Shown here piece by piece: positions 26,685 to 38,345 of a stretch of DNA of 64,000 nucleotides. How positions within the stretch are numbered: the first letter of the stretch is position 1; each line of letters opens with the position of its first letter. Location of the stretch: NCBI RefSeq assembly GCF_003024675.1, contig NZ_PYLP01000005.1:62001-126000 (forward strand), written 5' to 3'. The notes beneath the pieces are model-generated. The model saw only the letters and a program-made list of their open reading frames with translations. It was not told the DNA's origin and made no database searches. The position numbers and the translations under genes were made by a program. This DNA comes from Faecalibacillus faecis. Its GTDB lineage: Bacteria > Bacillota_I > Bacilli_A > Erysipelotrichales > Coprobacillaceae.

Positions 26685-27320
26685 ATGAAAGTATTAGATA
26701 CACTTGGAAAATCAAAAAAGGCAATTGGTGGAATTATCGCAATTCTTTTATGTATTGTAGCTATTTTCTTTGCTGGCATGAAATTTGCGGATGGTAAAGA
26801 AAATGATAAGATTACTTCAACAACAATTAGAAATCAATTAACTGAAATTAATGAACTTGCGGTTTATTCTTATGATTATAGTAAGGTTGGTAAATTTTCT
26901 AATAAACTTTCTTTCAATGGTTGGGATATTCCTCTTACTCAAAAGAACTTTATTATTACATATGATGGTACAATTAAAGCAGGAATTAATTTAGATGAAG
27001 CTAAAGTAGATATAGATCAAAATAATTTAAATATTACTTTACCTGCTACAAAGATTTTAAGTCATGAAATTGATGAAAACTCAATTGAAGTCTATGATGA
27101 ATCTTCAAATATCTTTAATCAAATAAGTATTAATGATTATAAATCTTTTGCAACAAAAGAAAAAAAGAAAAATGAAAAAGATGCTATATCTAATGGAATC
27201 CTTACAAAGTCAAAAGAAAAAGTTGTGCAAACTCTCACAACTTACTTACAGGCTATTCCAGAAATTAAAGATAACTACCAATTAAACATTACAATCCAAG
27301 ATGCAAAAACCGATGAATAA
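26685..27320 (+). CDS. DUF4230-domain membrane-anchored protein
   Basis: A 211-residue protein with one N-terminal membrane segment (AIGGIIAILLCIVAIFFAGMKF, split at residues 14-35) and an outer or cell-facing domain. ITSTTIRNQLTEINELAVYSYDYSKVGKF followed by LTQKNFIITYDGTIKAGINLDEAKVDID (in two segments) and LPATKILSHEID match DUF4230, a family of unknown function. The ATG at 26685 is preferred to 26667 because GGTGAT precedes it and the upstream codons overlap the -10. Its terminator stem includes the stop codon. Confidence 0.8.
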   Translation: MKVLDTLGKSKKAIGGIIAILLCIVAIFFAGMKFADGKENDKITSTTIRNQLTEINELAVYSYDYSKVGKFSNKLSFNGWDIPLTQKNFIITYDGTIKAGINLDEAKVDIDQNNLNITLPATKILSHEIDENSIEVYDESSNIFNQISINDYKSFATKEKKKNEKDAISNGILTKSKEKVVQTLTTYLQAIPEIKDNYQLNITIQDAKTDE

Positions 27321-27336
27321 AATCATCGGTTTTTCT
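27304..27336. terminator. Bidirectional terminator between DUF4230 gene and HU gene
   Basis: AAAACCGATGA / TCATCGGTTTT with an ATAAAA-type loop has an A run on the left and a T run on the right. It can therefore end both convergent transcripts. It includes the DUF4230 stop codon. Confidence 0.82.
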
Positions 27337-27348
27337 ATTATAATTGAA

Positions 27349-27624
27349 TTATTTATTTACAGCTTTTTTTAATGCTGAGCTTGCTTTGAAAGCAGGAGCT
27401 TTACTTGCAGCGATTGTCATTGTTTCACCAGTTCTTGGGTTTCTACCAGTTCTTTCACTACGAGTACGTACTTCGAAGTTTCCAAATCCTTTTAATGAAA
27501 CTTTATCTCCTTTAGCAAGAGCATCTGTTACAACGTCTACTAATGCTGTAACTACTTTATCTACATCAGTTTTTGTTAATTCTGTACTTGAAGCAATTGC
27601 TTCTACTAATTCAGTTTTATTCAT
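27349..27624 (-). CDS. hup: HU-family DNA-binding protein
   Basis: A 91-residue histone-like protein that bends and compacts DNA as a dimer. It starts MNKTELVEAIA, has the GFGNFEVRTRSERTGRNPRTGE beta-arm region (residues about 46-67, containing the intercalating NPRTG proline) and ends in a short helix. Length and charge are standard. GGAG lies 9 bases upstream. A perfect palindrome lies in its leader. Confidence 0.95.
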   Translation of the reverse strand: MNKTELVEAIASSTELTKTDVDKVVTALVDVVTDALAKGDKVSLKGFGNFEVRTRSERTGRNPRTGETMTIAASKAPAFKASSALKKAVNK

Positions 27625-27650
27625 CTTTTTTAATCTCCATTTCTTGAAAT

Positions 27651-27667
27651 CTAGGATTAAATCCTAG
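27651..27667. promoter_or_regulatory. 17-bp palindrome at the start of the HU transcript
   Basis: CTAGGATTAAATCCTAG is a 7+3+7 inverted repeat. It lies 4 bases after the -10 of the HU promoter, so it overlaps the start point. It could be an operator or a 5'-terminal mRNA hairpin; it lacks the T run of a terminator. Confidence 0.6.
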
Positions 27668-27671
27668 AATT

Positions 27672-27700
27672 ATTTTACTACTTTATACGTGTATTTACAA
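27672..27700 (-). promoter_or_regulatory. Promoter of the HU gene
   Basis: TTGTAA (27695-27700) and TAAAAT (27672-27677) are 17 bases apart on the minus strand. Confidence 0.6.
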
Positions 27701-27713
27701 TAAAATACGTTCT

Positions 27714-28730
27714 TTACTTTTCTAAATCTTTCACAAATTCATAACATACTTCTTTAGAGGTTGCCCATGATGTAACAAGGCGAATACAGGAATGATTTTC
27801 ATCGACTTCAAACATTGGTGTTGTGATATATTTTTGATGAATTTTTTTCAACGTTTCATGATCAATGATTGGAAATAATTGATTTGATGGACTTTCAATA
27901 TACATTGAGTAACCATTTTTCTTTAAACCTTCTTTTAAAATATTAGCACATTCATTTTCATGTTTTCCAATTTCTAAATAAAGATCACCTTCAAATAAAG
28001 CATCAAATTGAACACCTAACAATCTTCCTTTAGCAAGCATAGCCCCTTTTTGTTTAATATGATATCTAAAATCAGTTTTAAGTTCATCATTGATAATTAC
28101 TAAACATTCACCAAATAAAGCTCCCATCTTGGTACCACCAATATAGAAAGCATCACTATACATAGCCATTTCTTGTAAGGTTGGTGCATCATTTAAAACA
28201 AGTGCACTACCAAGTCTGGCTCCATCAATAAATAGATAAAGGTGATGTTTTTGGCAACATTGATAAATTTCTTTTAATTCATCTAATGTGTAATATGTTC
28301 CATATTCCGTTGTTTGTGAAATATAAACCATTTTAGGTTGTACCATATGTTCATCAGTATGCCCACTTACAATTTCTTCAATCATTGCACAATTGATTTT
28401 ACCCTCTTGATGTGGTTTCGTTAAAACTTTATGTCCGGTAAATTCAACAGCTCCTGTTTCATGCACATTAATATGCCCACTATCAACCGCAATAACTGCT
28501 TGATAATCTTTTAAAGCAGAAGAAATCATAATCATATTTGTTTGGGTTCCACCTACTAAAAAGTGAATATCCACGTTTTCATTGTTTAATATCTTTTTGA
28601 TTTTATCTTTTGCTTTTTGACAGTATTCATCCTCCCCATAGCCTACTGTTTGTACAAAGTTTGTTTGATTCAAGGCTTCCATCACTTTAGGATGTGCCCC
28701 TTCTAAATAGTCACTTGCAAAATTATACAT
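27714..28730 (-). CDS. Threonine aldolase / beta-eliminating lyase family PLP enzyme
   Basis: A 338-residue fold-type I PLP enzyme of the low-specificity L-threonine aldolase family, which splits L-threonine to glycine and acetaldehyde. The pyridoxal lysine is Lys201 in YIGGTKMGALFGE; Asp169 in LFIDGARLG binds the pyridine nitrogen, and DSGHINVHETGA (83-94) stacks on the ring. GGTQTN (60-65) holds the phosphate. GGGGG before the ATG lies in the preceding terminator region. The related beta-hydroxyaspartate or alanine racemase activities of the family cannot be excluded. Confidence 0.87.
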   Translation of the reverse strand: MYNFASDYLEGAHPKVMEALNQTNFVQTVGYGEDEYCQKAKDKIKKILNNENVDIHFLVGGTQTNMIMISSALKDYQAVIAVDSGHINVHETGAVEFTGHKVLTKPHQEGKINCAMIEEIVSGHTDEHMVQPKMVYISQTTEYGTYYTLDELKEIYQCCQKHHLYLFIDGARLGSALVLNDAPTLQEMAMYSDAFYIGGTKMGALFGECLVIINDELKTDFRYHIKQKGAMLAKGRLLGVQFDALFEGDLYLEIGKHENECANILKEGLKKNGYSMYIESPSNQLFPIIDHETLKKIHQKYITTPMFEVDENHSCIRLVTSWATSKEVCYEFVKDLEK

Positions 28731-28741
28731 CTTAACCCCCT

Positions 28742-31114
<2,373 letters not shown>

Positions 31115-31128
<14 letters not shown>

Positions 31129-32320
31129 GACCGTATACCTCCTTAAATTCTTCCATTAATAATCGATTAATATTTGCGACTTGTTCAAATGAAGTTAAAC
31201 GATATTCATCATGATTCATTCTTGCTGCATAAAAACGAATCGCTTTTTCTAGTTCCAGTCTCATAATCTCTTTATACTCTGGTGGGAATGTTGAGATAGG
31301 GAAACATACAAATAAAAATGTATTATAGTCCTTTGAGAAAAGATCTATGAGTAAATCATACCCTTCTTTTGTAACAATTTTATTACCAATTTCTTTTTGT
31401 AAGTCATGATTTGCGAATGTAAGAACATCATTCATGACAAATCTTAAGATATTTTCGCAAGCTTCAATATAAAGATCATGATTATTTAAATAAAGAGATT
31501 TTAAATAATCAATAACAATGTTATTTTTTAAATGTTCTGGACATAACTTGTCACAATAGATAAAAAGTTTTGATGCAAGTTCATCATTGCCTAAAATAAA
31601 GTTTCCAAATTCATTAATGATTGATAATGTAAAACGTGGCATTTGGCATACTCTACCAAAGATTTCTAACATTTCATCTTTAGTATGTTTAAAGAATCCA
31701 TCTACATGTTGATTCATTTTTTTTATGATTTCTTTAAAATAATCTAAATGGAATTGATATTCTGTATCTAAATATTTTGCGTTAACACCATCCCATTCAT
31801 ATTCATAGAGAATCTTGTCTAAAAGTAAAGCAATAGAATCCATGAATTTCTTATAATTTTTATTATAAAGTAATCGATCAAGATAAGGATTAAAAAATGT
31901 ATAAAACTCATCAACTGTTTCTTGATTTGTACCAGAATGATATTCTAGATAATCTAAAATATTACGATAATCTAAAGGTTCGAGGATCGTATCAACAGCA
32001 TGCGTTTCAATAAAATGTTCAAAAACATGACAATGTAAGATTGTTTTAAATTTGTTAAAATAAAGAATTTTATTTAAAGCATCTTTTATAATATATTCTT
32101 GTTCCTGTTCGTGAAGATTTACAGAAAATGTTGGAACAATTTCTTCTCCTGAGTAATCAATTGTGACAAAAACATCAATGGCTTTAAATTGAATGTCTAA
32201 AATATAATAATGAAATTTATGTTCAAATTTTTTTGTTTGTACTGCACTATGACATCTATATTTACCAATATAGTTGCTTTTATGTGTTTCTAAATACTTT
32301 TCAATACATTTTCTTGCCAT
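31115..32320 (-). CDS. Conserved-looking cytoplasmic protein of unknown function
   Basis: A 401-residue protein I do not recognise. It has no signal peptide, membrane segment or known motif. The first 120 residues look alpha/beta (FEHKFHYYILDIQFKAIDVFVTIDYSG), the rest mainly helical with many aromatic residues (KYLDTEYQFHLDYFKEI). AAGGAGAG lies 8 bases before ATG 32320, so the 18 codons upstream are left out. Its stop overlaps the start of the hydrolase-like gene by 14 bases, which suggests translational coupling and a joint role. Confidence 0.7.
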
Positions 32321-32342
32321 AAGTACTCTCCTTTGTATCTCC

Positions 32343-32371
32343 ATTTTACCATTTTTAAATATTGATGAAAA
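32343..32371 (-). promoter_or_regulatory. Probable promoter of the 401-residue protein operon
   Basis: TTTTCA (32366-32371) and TAAAAT (32343-32348) are 17 bases apart on the minus strand, between the upstream terminator and the gene. The -35 is weak. Confidence 0.45.
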
Positions 32372-32404
32372 CAAAAAAAGAAAATTACTCTTTTAATGAG
32401 AATT
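32371..32404 (-). terminator. Terminator of the ecf-truA-PHP operon
   Basis: AATTCTC / GAG-T-AATT, a short stem with one bulge and loop ATTAAAA, followed by TTTTCTTTTTTT on the minus strand. The stem overlaps the PHP stop codon. Confidence 0.6.
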
Positions 32405-33271
32405 ACCTTTTTTAAAAGTTAATTTGTTTATTTTGTTTAAATGATGTTTTTCAACAAATTGATTTAATAATTCAATATCTTTTGTATTAAATTGTTGAGG
32501 ATGGTGTGCATCGATTCCTAAAATCACTTTATTGTCAATTTCCTGGGAAATATGAAAGAAATGATCATTATTATAAGGATAAACCATTTCATCATTTCGA
32601 CAAACAAGACCTTTACGAATACCACCCGCATTAACTTCTAAAGGTACATCATATTTTTTAGCTTCTTTACAAATAGCAAGAGAGACTTCTTTGCATAAGT
32701 CATCAAACTTATTTCTTCCCATCATAAATAAATCAGGATGAGCAATATAAGAAAATAGATTTGTATGAATAGCTTTTATAACATCTTGTTGATAATGTTT
32801 CAACATTTCATCATCGACTTTCTTTTTTCCATAATAATAAGAATGTATTGGATAACGATCAAAATGATTTCCTAAAATTAAATAATCTACTTCCTGATTA
32901 TCTAGAAGCCTTTGATAGTAATCAAGATATTCTTTAAAGTATTCACATTCATAACCTTGATAAATCGTTATTTGATTTTTGTATTTTTGCTTTAATTCTT
33001 GTACAACTTTTTGATGTTCTTTTCTTTTTTTATAAGGCATACGCATTCCTGGACCATTCAATATAAATGCTTTACACCAAGATAAAAAAGAATGAAGTGA
33101 GCCCAAGGTATGTGGCAAACTTTTTAAAAGGAATAAACGATAAAAAGGTAAAGGAACATGTTCAGAAAAACCTAATTCTTGCATGTTTAAATCAATTGCT
33201 GCCTTTACCATATCTTCTTCACTTCCATAGCCATGCCCACAACGATAGGTATGTGTATGGTAATTATTCAT
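32393..33271 (-). CDS. PHP-domain phosphoesterase (histidinol-phosphatase-like)
   Basis: A 292-residue PHP-family metal-dependent phosphatase. The first motif YHTHTYRCGHG lies at the very N-terminus, SEHVPLP follows near 36, then GYECEY, LGNHFD, AHPDL and GIDAHHP, together giving the trinuclear metal ligands. HisK-type members remove phosphate from histidinol phosphate; without other his genes nearby the substrate is uncertain. ATG 33271 is chosen because TGAGG lies 6 bases before it; an ATG four codons earlier lacks a ribosome-binding site. It overlaps the end of truA by 8 bases. Confidence 0.82.
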   Translation of the reverse strand: MNNYHTHTYRCGHGYGSEEDMVKAAIDLNMQELGFSEHVPLPFYRLFLLKSLPHTLGSLHSFLSWCKAFILNGPGMRMPYKKRKEHQKVVQELKQKYKNQITIYQGYECEYFKEYLDYYQRLLDNQEVDYLILGNHFDRYPIHSYYYGKKKVDDEMLKHYQQDVIKAIHTNLFSYIAHPDLFMMGRNKFDDLCKEVSLAICKEAKKYDVPLEVNAGGIRKGLVCRNDEMVYPYNNDHFFHISQEIDNKVILGIDAHHPQQFNTKDIELLNQFVEKHHLNKINKLTFKKGNSH

Positions 33272-33998
33272 AGAAAACCTCATGTAAATAAAGTCCTTGA
33301 GGTTTTGCTTTAAATAAACATTTCTTTTCGCCTTTACTTTCTAAAAGTTCTTCTAGCTTTGCTTTATCTATACGATGTGCTCCTACTTGAATAAGTCCAC
33401 CAACAATATGTCTTACCATATATCTTCTAAAACCATTACCAATAAGTTTAAAAGTTACAATGCCATTTTTTTCAATAATATCAAGGTGATAAAGCGTTCT
33501 AATGGTATTTCCATAAGGATCAATGGCACAAAAAGAAGCAAAGTTATGTTCACCAATGAAGATTTTTGCGGCTTCTTTCATTGCTTTTATATCTAATGAT
33601 TTTCCATATTGATAAATATAATTTGTTTCAAAAGGTGAATATTCATTCATACTTAAAAGATAATGATACTCTTTCTTGGTAGCACTATAGCGACTATGAA
33701 AATCATCATCTACAAGAAAACTATCTAAGATATAAATATCATTTGGTAAGAAATGATTGATTGCTCTTTTCCATTGTTTTTCTGGCATATCACGTTTTGT
33801 ATCAAAATGAAATACTTGTTTTCTTCCGTGAACTTTTGCATCTGTGCGTCCACTAGCATGAATAACAATTTCTTCATCTTTACAAATATTATGTATTGCC
33901 TTTTGGATTTCTCCTTGTACTGTTCTTAATTTATTTTGTACTTGAAATCCATGAAATTTACTTCCATCATAACTAACAATGCATTTAATTCGATTCAT
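33264..33998 (-). CDS. truA: tRNA pseudouridine(38-40) synthase
   Basis: A 244-residue TruA that makes pseudouridine at positions 38-40 of the tRNA anticodon arm. Catalytic Asp53 lies in ASGRTDAKVHG; the substrate Tyr region is KEYHYLL and the C-terminal block GFRRYMVRHIVGGLI is typical. Its start codon shares one base with the ecfT stop (TAATG), so translation is coupled. The order ecfA1-ecfA2-ecfT-truA after rplQ is common in Firmicutes. Confidence 0.95.
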   Translation of the reverse strand: MNRIKCIVSYDGSKFHGFQVQNKLRTVQGEIQKAIHNICKDEEIVIHASGRTDAKVHGRKQVFHFDTKRDMPEKQWKRAINHFLPNDIYILDSFLVDDDFHSRYSATKKEYHYLLSMNEYSPFETNYIYQYGKSLDIKAMKEAAKIFIGEHNFASFCAIDPYGNTIRTLYHLDIIEKNGIVTFKLIGNGFRRYMVRHIVGGLIQVGAHRIDKAKLEELLESKGEKKCLFKAKPQGLYLHEVFYE

Positions 33999-34807
33999 TA
34001 CATAAAACTCATTATAACCACACTAACGCATACAATAATTGAAACGCTCATAGCAAGCGTATCTGTTGTTTGCCAAGATAATATTTTGTATTTTGTACGT
34101 TTTGCTTCTGGGTTATAATTTCTACTTTCCATAGCATTTGCTAAATCTTCTGCTCTTTGAAAGGCAGAGATAAATAAGGGAATAATAAGAGAAATAATTG
34201 ATCTTATTTTTTCCATAAATGATCCTTCGTTAAAATCTGCCCCTCGACTGGCTTGAGCTTTCATAATACGTTTTGCTTCATCTAAAAGATCTGGAATAAA
34301 TCTTAAAGCAATCGATATCATCATAGCAAGCTCATGAACAGGAAAATGAAATCTTTTTAAAGGATTTAATAAATTTTCAATTGCGAGTGTTAACTCTAAC
34401 GGTTTTGTTGTTGATGTCATTAGCGTTGTTAAGGTAATGATCAAAACAAGTCTTATAAAAATATAGGCTGTTTGTAATAAAGCTCCTGAATAAATTGAAA
34501 TACTTCCTATTTTTACAAGTACATCTCCTGTTTTTAATAAGAAAATGTTAAAAATCATTAAAAAGAGCATCATAAAAACCATTGGTTTAACTGCTTTTAA
34601 TATATGAGATACTTTAATTTTTGATAAAAGAATGCACACTAATACATAGATTGCAAGAATACCATAACCGATAAATCCAACATCAAAAAAGACAGCAATT
34701 AAAAATATAAGAACTGTGCATATTTTTAATCGAGGATCCAAACGATGAATAAGTGAATTCCCTGGTATATATTTTCCAAATGTCATATTATCCATGAAGT
34801 TCACCAC
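33998..34807 (-). CDS. ecfT: ECF transporter energy-coupling transmembrane protein
   Basis: A 269-residue membrane protein that joins the two ATPases to interchangeable S components for vitamin and metal uptake. It starts with FGKYIPGNSLIHRLDPRLKI, a family hallmark, has about five membrane segments and two coupling-helix motifs (AQASRGADF near 189 and AMESRNYNP near 225; canonical Ala-Arg-Gly). It overlaps ecfA2 by 20 bases. Confidence 0.94.
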   Translation of the reverse strand: MVNFMDNMTFGKYIPGNSLIHRLDPRLKICTVLIFLIAVFFDVGFIGYGILAIYVLVCILLSKIKVSHILKAVKPMVFMMLFLMIFNIFLLKTGDVLVKIGSISIYSGALLQTAYIFIRLVLIITLTTLMTSTTKPLELTLAIENLLNPLKRFHFPVHELAMMISIALRFIPDLLDEAKRIMKAQASRGADFNEGSFMEKIRSIISLIIPLFISAFQRAEDLANAMESRNYNPEAKRTKYKILSWQTTDTLAMSVSIIVCVSVVIMSFM

Positions 34808-35639
34808 CTAACGCCTCTACTAAATCATCAATATTATTAATCGATGTATCTAGCTGAAAACCTTTTTTATTTAAATCAATAATCATATTTGTAATAAGAG
34901 GTAAATCTATTCCTAAATTAAGTAAATAATCACTATCTTTAAAAACATCTTTAACTTTTCCTTTTCTTTCAACACAGCCTTCATTCATTACAATAACTTC
35001 ATTACAATATTCTAAAACGTGATTCATATCATGTGTTACTAAAATGACTGTTTTTCCTAATTGATGAATACTTTTAAATAAATCCATCATTTCTCTAATC
35101 CCTTGAGGATCTAATCCTGCTGTTGGTTCATCTAAAACCAAAATATCAGGATCCATTGCTAAAATTCCTGCAATCGCAATTCTTCTTTTTTGTCCTCCTG
35201 ATAAATCAAAAGGCGATTTTTGAAGATAGGTTTCATCTAAGCCAACCATTTTAATTACTTTTTTAGCAATTTCTTTTGCTTCTTCCTCACTTGTACCAAA
35301 ATTCATAGGTCCAAAAATAATATCTTTTTCAATGGTTTCTTCAAATAATTGATATTCAGGAAATTGAAAAACAAGTCCTGATTTTTTACGTAATTGTTTT
35401 AATTTTTCTGGTTTTTCTTTCGATGAAATCGTATATTTATCAATTGTTATTTGCCCATCTGTAGGTAATAATAAAGCATTAATATGTTGAATAAATGTTG
35501 ATTTTCCGCTCCCGGTTTGTCCTATGATTGCAGTAAAACTTCCTTCTTGAATATCTAAATTCACATTTTTAAGTGCATAATATTCAAAAGGTGTTTTTTC
35601 ACCATAAATATGACTTAAATTTTTGCATGTAATTGACAT
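34788..35639 (-). CDS. ecfA2: ECF transporter ATP-binding protein A2
   Basis: A 283-residue ABC ATPase. Walker A is GQTGSGKST (near 39), the Q loop follows in LVFQFPEYQLFE, the signature is LSGGQKRRIAIAGILA and Walker B is ILVLDEPTAGLDPQG. FQFPEYQLF is typical of EcfA2 (CbiO2). It pairs with EcfA1 in the ECF core. Overlap of 25 bases with the end of ecfA1. Confidence 0.94.
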   Translation of the reverse strand: MSITCKNLSHIYGEKTPFEYYALKNVNLDIQEGSFTAIIGQTGSGKSTFIQHINALLLPTDGQITIDKYTISSKEKPEKLKQLRKKSGLVFQFPEYQLFEETIEKDIIFGPMNFGTSEEEAKEIAKKVIKMVGLDETYLQKSPFDLSGGQKRRIAIAGILAMDPDILVLDEPTAGLDPQGIREMMDLFKSIHQLGKTVILVTHDMNHVLEYCNEVIVMNEGCVERKGKVKDVFKDSDYLLNLGIDLPLITNMIIDLNKKGFQLDTSINNIDDLVEALGGELHG

Positions 35640-36445
35640 AATTGTTTCTCCAATTCTTCAACGTTTAATGTTTCATTTATTTGAATACCTTGAGCTTTAA
35701 GCTTACGTGATACTTTTAAAGCAAATGGTGTATCTAAATGTAAATCTAGTAAAAGCTTTTCGTTCATTAATAGTGTTTCAGGTTGATCATCACCAACAAT
35801 TTCACCTTTATTTAATAATAAAATACGATCTGCATTTTTAGCTTCTTCAATATCATGAGTAATAGAAATAATGGTCATTTCTTTATCTTCTTTAAGTTCT
35901 CTAATCAATTCATTGATTTCTTTTCTCCCACGAGGATCTAACATACTTGTAGATTCGTCTAAAATAATAATAGAAGGACTCATAGCAAGAATTCCAGCAA
36001 TAGCTACACGTTGCTTTTGTCCACCAGATAATTTTGTAGGTTCATGATCTAAAAATTGATCCATACGTACTCTTTTAGCATAACGTTCAATAAGTTCATC
36101 CATCTTTTCGCGTGGAATACAAATATTTTCTAAACCAAAAGCAATATCATCTCGCACAGTGGCACCAATAAATTGATTATCTGGATTTTGAAAGACAATT
36201 CCGATTTTTTCTCTTATTTTATAGAGATTTTCTAGATTCAATTCTTTATGATCAATAATGATATTACCTGATTTTTTTTCTAATAAACCAATCAATAACT
36301 TAGCAATTGTACTTTTACCACTTCCATTATGTCCTAATATCGCCACATATTCCCCTTTTTTTATTTGAAAAGAAATATTGTGAATTGTTTTTAACCCAGG
36401 CTCATATTCAAAACATAAATTTTCTACCTTAATTATATTTTCCAT
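35615..36445 (-). CDS. ecfA1: ECF transporter ATP-binding protein A1
   Basis: A 276-residue ABC ATPase with Walker A GHNGSGKST, Q loop VFQNPDNQFIGATV, signature LSGGQKQRVAIAGILA and Walker B IIILDESTSMLDPRG. VFQNPDNQFIGATVRDDIAFG is the EcfA1 (CbiO1) form. In Walker B the usual EATS/EPT is EST, which is known in this subfamily. First gene of the operon, with its own promoter just after the rplQ terminator. Confidence 0.94.
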   Translation of the reverse strand: MENIIKVENLCFEYEPGLKTIHNISFQIKKGEYVAILGHNGSGKSTIAKLLIGLLEKKSGNIIIDHKELNLENLYKIREKIGIVFQNPDNQFIGATVRDDIAFGLENICIPREKMDELIERYAKRVRMDQFLDHEPTKLSGGQKQRVAIAGILAMSPSIIILDESTSMLDPRGRKEINELIRELKEDKEMTIISITHDIEEAKNADRILLLNKGEIVGDDQPETLLMNEKLLLDLHLDTPFALKVSRKLKAQGIQINETLNVEELEKQLCQLHAKI

Positions 36446-36474
36446 TTTTTTCTCCTCATGAATGCGTTTAGTTA

Positions 36475-36503
36475 ATTCTATAATTAATGATGAAACAAGT
36501 CAA
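36475..36503 (-). promoter_or_regulatory. Promoter of the ecfA1-ecfA2-ecfT-truA-PHP operon
   Basis: TTGACT (36498-36503) and TAGAAT (36475-36480) are 17 bases apart on the minus strand, directly after the T run of the rplQ terminator. Confidence 0.7.
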
Positions 36504-36504
36504 A

Positions 36505-36531
36505 TAAAAAAGGACTGAATTTCTTCAGTCC
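36505..36531 (-). terminator. Terminator of the S10-spc-alpha operon
   Basis: GGACTGAA-GAAA-TTCAGTCC (36512-36531), an 8-bp stem with a GAAA loop, followed by TTTTTTA on the minus strand, right after rplQ. Confidence 0.88.
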
Positions 36532-36540
36532 AAATAATCA

Positions 36541-36906
36541 TTACTTAGTTAATGATAAGATTGCCATTGGTGCATTATCACCTTTACGGTTATATGTTTT
36601 TAAGATAGTAGTATATCCACCATTAACATCTTTGAATTTAGGTGCAACGTCATCAAATAAGATTTGAACAGCTGTTTTTCCAGTTGCTTCATCAACAACT
36701 TTATGCATATCTGCAGCAGCTTGTCTTCTTGCATGTAAGTCTCCACGTTTACCTAAAGTAATTAATTCATCAACAACACTACGAACTTCTTTAGCTCTTG
36801 TTACAGTAGTTTCAACTTTTCCGTATACAATAACTTCAGTAGCTAAACTACGTAACATAGATTTTCTAATATCTGAAGTGCGTCCTAATTTTCTATTTTT
36901 AGCCAT
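36541..36906 (-). CDS. rplQ: 50S ribosomal protein L17
   Basis: A 121-residue L17. The start ([21 protein letters not shown]) and the end ([21 protein letters not shown], split) fit the family; it sits near the peptide exit tunnel. N-terminal Met-Ala-Lys replaces the more common MGYRKLG. Last gene of the alpha operon, 32 bases after rpoA. Confidence 0.95.
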   Translation of the reverse strand: MAKNRKLGRTSDIRKSMLRSLATEVIVYGKVETTVTRAKEVRSVVDELITLGKRGDLHARRQAAADMHKVVDEATGKTAVQILFDDVAPKFKDVNGGYTTILKTYNRKGDNAPMAILSLTK

Positions 36907-36938
36907 GAGATTAACGCTCCTTTTCGAGTTTCTTCAAA

Positions 36939-37883
36939 TTAATCGATAGGTTTAAATCCTAAACCTAATTCAATTAATTTTTCTTTTACTTCTTTTAATG
37001 ATTTTTTACCTAAGTTTCTTACTTTAATCATATCATCTTCTGATTTAGAAGCAAGATCTTGAACTGTTTGAATACCAGCTCTCTTTAAACAGTTGTATGA
37101 ACGAACTGATAAGTCTAATTCTTCAATTGTCATATCTAAAACTTTATTAGTAGTATCACTTTGAGCTTCTGACATAACTTCCATGTTCATAGCTTTATCA
37201 GATAATTCAACAAACATATTTAAATGTTCAACTAAAACTTTTGCAGCTAATGAAATAGCTTCAAATGGTTTTAATGAACCATTAGTTTCAATTTCTAAAG
37301 CTAATTGATCATACTTAGCACTTTCCCCAACACGAGTTGGTTCTACAGAGTAAGCAACTTTTTCAATTGGTGAGAAAATTGAATCTGTTGGAATAACACC
37401 AATAGTGTTAATATTTACTTTATTTTGATCTGCAGATACATATCCACGATCTTTTTTAGCAAATAATTCCATGTATAAATGACCACCTTCTGCAACGTGA
37501 GCAATTACCAAGTCGTTTGAAATCATTTTAACTTCAGCTGGACATTGGATATCTGCACCAGTTACAGTAGCAGGACCTTTTACATCAATAATCATAGTAG
37601 CAGTGTCTTCACTATCTACATCAAAAACTAATTTCTTTAAATTTAAGATCATTGTTGTTACATCTTCAACAACACCGTCAATTGCAGAGAATTCATGGAT
37701 AGCTCCTTGAACTTTGATTGCATAAACGGCAGAACCAGGTAAAGAAGAAAGTAAAACTCTTCTTAAGGCATTACCTAAAGTAGTTCCAAATCCTCTTTCA
37801 AGTGGTTCAATGACAAATCTTCCATAATTTTCAGTTTCATCATATTGATCTATATTAAAGTTTGCTTTTTCGAATTTATGCAT
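36939..37883 (-). CDS. rpoA: RNA polymerase alpha subunit
   Basis: A 314-residue alpha subunit. The N-terminal dimerisation domain has RGFGTTLGNALRRVLLSSLPG and the C-terminal domain (from about 245) has LDLSVRSYNCLKRAGI and VRNLGKKSLKEVKEKL, which bind UP-element DNA and activators. AT tracts upstream of the rpsJ and rplK promoters could use this domain. Position between rpsK and rplQ is standard. Confidence 0.97.
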   Translation of the reverse strand: MHKFEKANFNIDQYDETENYGRFVIEPLERGFGTTLGNALRRVLLSSLPGSAVYAIKVQGAIHEFSAIDGVVEDVTTMILNLKKLVFDVDSEDTATMIIDVKGPATVTGADIQCPAEVKMISNDLVIAHVAEGGHLYMELFAKKDRGYVSADQNKVNINTIGVIPTDSIFSPIEKVAYSVEPTRVGESAKYDQLALEIETNGSLKPFEAISLAAKVLVEHLNMFVELSDKAMNMEVMSEAQSDTTNKVLDMTIEELDLSVRSYNCLKRAGIQTVQDLASKSEDDMIKVRNLGKKSLKEVKEKLIELGLGFKPID

Positions 37884-37935
37884 ATGTTCCCTCCTCTATA
37901 GGAATGTTTTTGTATTTTAGTTTACTACAATAATA

Positions 37936-38328
37936 CTATCCACGAGGACGTTTTGGTGGACGACAACCATTATGTGGAATTGGTGTTACATCATTAATTG
38001 AAGTAACTTCTAATCCAGCAGCTTGTAAAGCTCTAACTGCTGCTTCACGTCCTGGTCCTGGACCTTTTACGTTTACATCTACAGTTTTAACTCCATGTTC
38101 CATAGAAGCTTTAGCTGCAGCTTCTGATGCCATTTGAGCAGCAAATGGTGTTGATTTTCTTGATCCTTTGAAACCTAAAGCTCCAGCACTTGACCAAGTT
38201 AATACGTTTCCATGTTCATCAGTAATAGTTACAATAGTATTATTGAAAGTAGAATGAACGTGTGCTACACCTTTTGCAATATTCTTTTTTACACGTCTTT
38301 TACCACGTGTTTGTTTTACTTTAGCCAT
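37936..38328 (-). CDS. rpsK: 30S ribosomal protein S11
   Basis: A 130-residue S11 of the small-subunit platform. Typical segments are [29 protein letters not shown] and the C-terminal [18 protein letters not shown]. Length is standard. 17 bases after rpsM. Confidence 0.97.
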   Translation of the reverse strand: MAKVKQTRGKRRVKKNIAKGVAHVHSTFNNTIVTITDEHGNVLTWSSAGALGFKGSRKSTPFAAQMASEAAAKASMEHGVKTVDVNVKGPGPGREAAVRALQAAGLEVTSINDVTPIPHNGCRPPKRPRG

Positions 38329-38345
38329 TTCCTTTCAACCTCCTA

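Noticed and set aside
32393-33998. truA or PHP gene as part of the ribosomal operon
   Set aside because: A strong terminator after rplQ and a separate promoter before ecfA1 divide the units, although some readthrough is possible.
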